Position numbers and translations under genes: made by a program. 64,000 nt of DNA from Argopecten irradians (taxonomy: Eukaryota; Mollusca; Bivalvia; Pectinida; Pectinidae). Below, piece after piece: positions 59,656 through 64,000 of this stretch (position 1 is the first letter of the stretch; every line of letters starts with the position of its first letter). Location of the stretch: the NCBI RefSeq assembly GCF_041381155.1, contig NC_091142.1, forward strand, positions 26,239,963 to 26,303,962. Reading direction: 5' to 3'. The notes below the pieces were generated by a model, which had not been told where the DNA came from, did no database searches, and saw only the letters and a program-made list of their open reading frames with translations.

Positions 59656-59959
59656 TACAAAATAGTCGTTAAAATTATAAATATATGTATTAAATTAAAG
59701 TGCAGATATCAAAGGTATTACTTTGTTTACCTATTTTGACCAAAAAAGTGTAAAATAATATTTTTCTTGCATAGTTGGAAAGAGGATCGGTCAATTTTAA
59801 AACTGATAGTTAGAATCTACATGTAATCTAAATAAGTGAAAAAATCTTCAAAACAGTTAATATGACTATGATCTTGATAAACAAATGTGAAATATATAGG
59901 TATTTTCACACAATCCACTTAATACTAATGGCGCAAAGATCAATTACAATTTGCAGTTC

Positions 59960-61083
59960 GGATAATTTGGAAGATAATTATAGGTCAAGAATTATGTTAC
60001 ATATATAAGATAACCACTTATTGAGTCCACAGCAATACGGTTTTGTTAAAGGGAAATCGACTGTTCTTCAAATCTTGAAAGTTGTTGATCAATTGACAGA
60101 AATAATGGATGAAGGGAGTAGTGTTGATGTGGTCTACATGGATTCCATGAAGGCATTCGATACGGTGATACTATTAGGGAAATTGACACGGACTACAGAA
60201 TGGATACGGGCATTTTTAACAGAAAGTAAACAGCAGGTGTCTGTAAATGGACAAACATCCAAATGGAAATCCGTGACAAGTGGCATACCACAGGGTAGCG
60301 TACTCGGTCCAACATTATTTGTTTTGTACATAAATGATCTTCCAGATCGTGCACTCAATTGCTTCATTAAATCTTCATTTGTATAAGGAATCAGATGGAA
60401 ATAGAAGAGGAAGAAAAGGATTTGGGAGTCCTTGTGGACAATAAGTTGAATTTTAGACAATATAGCCAGACTGCTGTGAACATGACAAATAGAGTCCTAG
60501 GGACAATAAGAAGAACATACACATATTTAAATGACAGGCCGTTTTGTTTATTATAAAAGGCATTGGTTCGTCCTCACCTAGAGTATGGCGCGAGTATATG
60601 GAATCCTCATAAAATACAGGATATAAACTTGATAGAGAATGTGCAGAGACGAGCAACGAAGTTGTTACCAGGGATGAAAGATACATGTACTGCATACGAT
60701 GTAAGAATGAAGAAGCTGAAGTTGCCATCATTGAAATATAGACAGGAACGGGGTGACATGATCGATGTCTTTAGGATTGTACGAGGGTTCTATAACAAAC
60801 AAGGTTCTGCTGGTCTGGTTAAAGTACATTGTAACAAAAGAACAAGAGGGAATTCATACTGTTTGGAAAGGCAAGACCACGAGTGGACATTAGAAAATAC
60901 ACTTTTTCACAAAGGGTTGTAAATGATTGGAACTCGTTACCAGAAGAAGTACAGTCACAAACGCTCAACACCTGTGAAAACAGGCTGGATAAACACTGGC
61001 AACAAAAGGCAGGAGCTACATCACCAACAAAAACAATAATCACAGCATACCATCTGGAAGTGACAACAGAATTACACTTGTAA
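59960..61083 (+). mobile_element. CR1-like LINE fragment (RT and C-terminus)
   Basis: Frame pieces give LLSPQQYGFVKGKST, VYMDSMKAFDT (RT block A), SGIPQGSVLGPTLFVLYIND (block B), then a jump of roughly 60-70 residues that loses the YADD block, and then EEEEKDLGVLVDNKLNF, VRPHLEYGASIWNPH, RRATKLLPGMKD, MIDVFRIVRGFY and FSQRVVNDWNSLPEEV. The last part ends at 61,083. Breaks: a stop near 60,006, the internal deletion near 60,390, a stop at about 60,556 and a frame change near 60,900. 5'-truncated, as LINE copies often are. Confidence 0.8.
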
Positions 61084-61239
61084 ACATACATTAGGGATTT
61101 GGATCTGAATACAGAGGCCTAAAGGCATGCGTTCAGTATCAACTCAGTAAGATTAAGTACATGTTAGTAAGATAAAATTGACTTTATATATACGGCAGCA
61201 TCGGTCTTCCGTATTATAAACATTCATATGATTTTTGAT

Positions 61240-61865
61240 TTAAACATATTTTTATTGTTCAACATAACAACAGGGATAAGGCACAAGTTATCTCAACTTA
61301 GAAACGCCTATTGTATATATACAGATTTACAATAATATGCACTATAACCAATAAGATTTTCTAGAGTTGGATATTGGATATTGGTTTAGAAGAGGAGAGT
61401 TGAAAAGCCTGGAAGAAAAACAGAATAACAAAAAACAAAAAAAAAAAAAAACAAATTAGGGTGGGGGGTGTTGGGGGGGGGGGGAGGGGGGGGGGGGGTT
61501 AAGTCTGTTGAAGTGAAATATTCTTAAGCGACCTTAGAACCGATTATTATTTTTATATAGGACTGCACGGATTTAAAAATATATCCGTTTTGCTCGTCTG
61601 ACAGGTTTGGAGAACCACAAAGAATAACATTAATTGTGACATTACAATATTGAGAAGATGTTGTTTAATAAAATTTCACGTTGTTTTCTATATAATGTAC
61701 ATTCTAAAAATAATGCACAACATGTTCACATTCATTTCCGCATTCACATGATGGGTCATTGATTATATCAACTCGAAACAAATCATATTTTAAACCGCTA
61801 CAAGCATGTCGCAACCTTGTATGTAAAACATTTAACTTTCTGTTTTTCCTACTATATAAAATAAA
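61240..61865 (-). mobile_element. LINE 3' end (jockey/CR1-like zinc-knuckle region)
   Basis: The minus strand reads RKLNVLHTRLRHACSGLKYD, LFRVDIINDPSCECGNECEH and VVHYF, the C-terminal zinc-knuckle of jockey/I-like LINE proteins (C-x-C-x8-H-x4, then a lost Cys). A stop follows, and NLSDEQNGYIFKSVQSYI in another frame matches the usual final helix. The lower part to about 61,240 is likely 3' untranslated sequence. Confidence 0.65.
61432..61500 (+). repeat. Poly-A then poly-G tract
   Basis: About 15 A followed by G runs broken by single T or A. It lies in the untranslated part of the LINE end above. Length is probably unreliable in any assembly. Confidence 0.8.
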
Positions 61866-61869
61866 GGTA

Positions 61870-62160
61870 AAGCATATAAATCATGCTCTACTTTTAATCA
61901 ATTTAATAAGAATAGATATATCATTAAAAGTTAAACTTATTGATATATGTATGAAATGAAAAGGAAAAAAAATTATCAATGCACATGTACATTGCGCTAG
62001 CTTAGATAAGAGTTAAATGATCCAAAACGACGATTTACAGGATCGGACAGAAACAGACCTAAAATGGTTATACCGAAATGTAAAATATTGTATGAAAACC
62101 TTAATTATTACCTCTATTATACGTTATTTTATACTACCATATAAGTCTCTTTCATATGTG
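61870..62160. other. No gene seen
   Basis: AT-rich; possibly more of the LINE on the minus strand, but no motif is recognised. Confidence 0.3.
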
Positions 62161-62164
62161 CATA

Positions 62165-62260
62165 AGAAGGATAGGGATATTCTACCTGAGGATCACAAAA
62201 TGTTGTAAAACACGAGGCTTGCCGAGAGTTTTACAACAGTTTGTGATCCCAAGGATCTGA
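62165..62260. repeat. Relative of the 30.3-kb hairpin repeat
   Basis: Shares AGGATAGGGATATTCTACC and GTTTGTGATCCC with 30,311-30,384. Here TGTTGTAAAAC and GTTTTACAAC form the inner inverted pair. Confidence 0.55.
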
Positions 62261-62264
62261 CTCT

Positions 62265-62990
62265 AAAAAAGGCATGATCGGACTCTAAAAAGGCAGGATA
62301 GGCTATTAAGGCAGGATCGGATGGATTTTTCTATTAGAGTTATTCCGCTTGTCACTACGTATACGTATACGTTAGGTAAACGTGTTGTATAGGTGTTCGG
62401 CTTCGATCTACATGTGTATAAGTCAGAATCGCTTATAACACTCAATGACAAGTTCATGATTTTACAGAATAATTTGACAAAGTAGTTTAACTGGAGATAA
62501 ACCAGAGTGCAATTATTATTTCATATCTTTTAATTGTGATATGCAAATCAGCGAACATCACCAATAATATCACCTACTGTTTCACCAATAAAGACCATCT
62601 CACTAAGACAATAAGTGCACCATACCCCGAACATGTCCATGTAGCTGTAGCAAGTGTTATTTACATCTCCGTTTAACACTTTAACACAATTTCAAAATAG
62701 TTCCTGTTATCGTTAAGACCATCAAGGGTGGTTTTGTAAACAATCCAAATTAAAATTTGAATAAATTATGTTTTAAATACGTTTTAATTTCTATCGAGAT
62801 TTTAACAATCAGAAATCATTTTTTTCCCAAATCCCACAACTGAAAGGGAAAATGTATATAAAACAAAACGGATATAGTCCATCAGCAATCCGTTGCGATA
62901 CAGTGTCAGTCACATTTTAAAACAACACTCTAAACAATAGTTCAGTAAAATATATTTATTTCCAGATAAACAATTCTGCCTTTAACATAC
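62265..62990. other. No gene seen
   Basis: Contains a small ACGTATACGTATACGT palindrome at about 62,355. Otherwise AT-rich. Confidence 0.35.
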
Positions 62991-63350
62991 CGTAAATATA
63001 CTTATATCTCGGAAAATGTATATAATATTTATCTCCGTAAATATACGTATATCTGCGTTCATATATGTATATCTCCGTAAATATATGTATATCTCCTTAA
63101 ATATACGTATATCTCCGTTCATATATGTATATCTCCGTAAATATATGTATATCTCCGTAAATATACGTATATCTCCGTTCATATATGTATATCTCCGTAA
63201 ATATATGTGTATCTCCGTAAATATATGTATATCTCCGTAAATATACGTATATCTCCGTAAATATACGTATATCTCCGTAAAATATACGTATATCTCCGTA
63301 AATATATGTATATCTCCGTAAATATACAAATATCTCCGTAAATAAACATG
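62991..63350 (+). repeat. Tandem array, 20-bp unit
   Basis: About 17-18 units of the type GTATATCTCCGTAAATATAY. Some carry GTTCAT for GTAAAT in a partly regular order, hinting at a higher-order unit of 60-100 bp. Open frames across it on both strands are by-products of the 20-bp period. Confidence 0.85.
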
Positions 63351-64000
63351 CATTTCCCAGGTAGAAAAGAGGAAGAGAGGGCGTATATCAGGCATGCTGC
63401 CCGTTGCCCTATTCCCATTGTGTTTAACATCTGAAAATAAAATATTCTGAAATGAAATAGAAAACATGAAGAGTTACGTTGTTAGCTTTAATCGTAAAAA
63501 ATATATATTTATCCTCTTTTAGAGTAACTTCACACAAACTTTGGGACAAAAGTAATTGATGTACAATGCATACACTATTTACTTATTTAATGTAACTTTC
63601 AAAAGCATCTTTTAAAGTGCTTTTTTCTCTCTTGTTAATGTACACTTATGACCAACGTTTATTACGTTATAAAAATATGAAATGCTATATATATATATTG
63701 TGCCCCAGAACTGATAACTTAACATACAAGCATATGTAAAATTAGCCATAGCTATGGTATTTTCCAGAACAAAAATATCATTTTTATTTTTAGCATACAG
63801 CTTATTTTGCAATTTTTTCAGACACAGGCAGATGTAGAATATCCAGATAAAACTGTTATACTCTCCTAGTTCGATAGAATGTAATGAAACTATTTTTTCG
63901 ACACAAAAGGTGGGTGTCATAATTCATTAATTTCTACATCGTTCACAAGTTATTAAAATCATTGAATTATATTAAGATTATACCATATATGGTATAGATG
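63351..64000. other. No gene seen
   Basis: AT-rich with a TA run at about 63,690; the minus frame at 63,612-63,920 has no recognised domain. Confidence 0.35.

Noticed and set aside
62982-63467. 161-codon minus frame and 74-codon plus frame with repeated RRYTYI-like peptides
   Set aside because: Generated by the 20-bp tandem array. 20 is not a multiple of 3, so the repeat reads in all frames; there is no other coding evidence.

Overview
The window looks like AT-rich intergenic and intronic DNA from a mollusc, most likely a bivalve. The grounds are the tRNA-derived SINEs with the tail style common in bivalves, many short hairpin or MITE elements, frequent ACATGTACATGT runs, spliced eukaryotic genes, and several LINE clades side by side. 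No bacterial-style operon, rRNA or CRISPR array is present. Most of the recognisable content is mobile-element DNA; host coding sequence is sparse and broken.

Region 1 (1-28.5 kb) holds no convincing intact gene. It is a mosaic of old repeats: LINE scraps (4.74-5.15 kb, 5.64-5.79 kb on minus, 8.87-9.07 kb on minus), SINE pieces (0.6, 1.4, 6.5, 24.4 kb), one broken LTR-element gag fossil (11.8-12.3 kb), a decayed Crypton-type tyrosine recombinase (21.4-22.3 kb, minus), and many non-autonomous inverted-repeat elements. The best resolved is a foldback element at 1808-2422 whose target site can be read from two unoccupied relatives at 13.2 and 19.4 kb. Two weak candidate host exons lie at 23.5 and 24.1-24.4 kb on the minus strand.

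Region 2 (28.5-31 kb) has the 3' part of a LINE with a restriction-like endonuclease, followed by a hairpin repeat.

Region 3 (31,066-57,069) is the centrepiece: a nest of PIF/Harbinger DNA transposons. A complete unit has two convergent spliced genes, a HARBI1-like DDE transposase and a small NAIF1-like Myb/SANT protein, between ends carrying GACTCGTATGCAT and many TTAAG motifs. Copy A (32,031-37,355) looks intact. Copy C is the outer shell (31,066-32,028 plus 51,478-57,069). It is split by about 19.4 kb that starts with the transposase-side end of A and stops with the SANT-side end of copy D. Copy D is itself interrupted by the inverted copy B. Between A and D lies about 4.8 kb of non-Harbinger cargo: a zinc-finger gene fragment, a SINE, a hairpin repeat and a Harbinger scrap (E). 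This reads most simply as one macrotransposition event, in which ends of two neighbouring elements moved everything between them into a third.

Region 4 (57-64 kb) has a minus-strand class C GPCR-like fragment with an in-frame stop (57.7-58.7 kb), a possible further exon at 59.35-59.54 kb, a CR1-like LINE fragment, the 3' end of another LINE on the minus strand, and a 20-bp tandem array near 63 kb.

Only the two genes of Harbinger copy A clearly work together: the transposase supplies the DDE nuclease, and by analogy with known Harbingers the SANT protein would supply DNA binding and nuclear delivery. All calls come from reading the sequence by eye. No database search was run.
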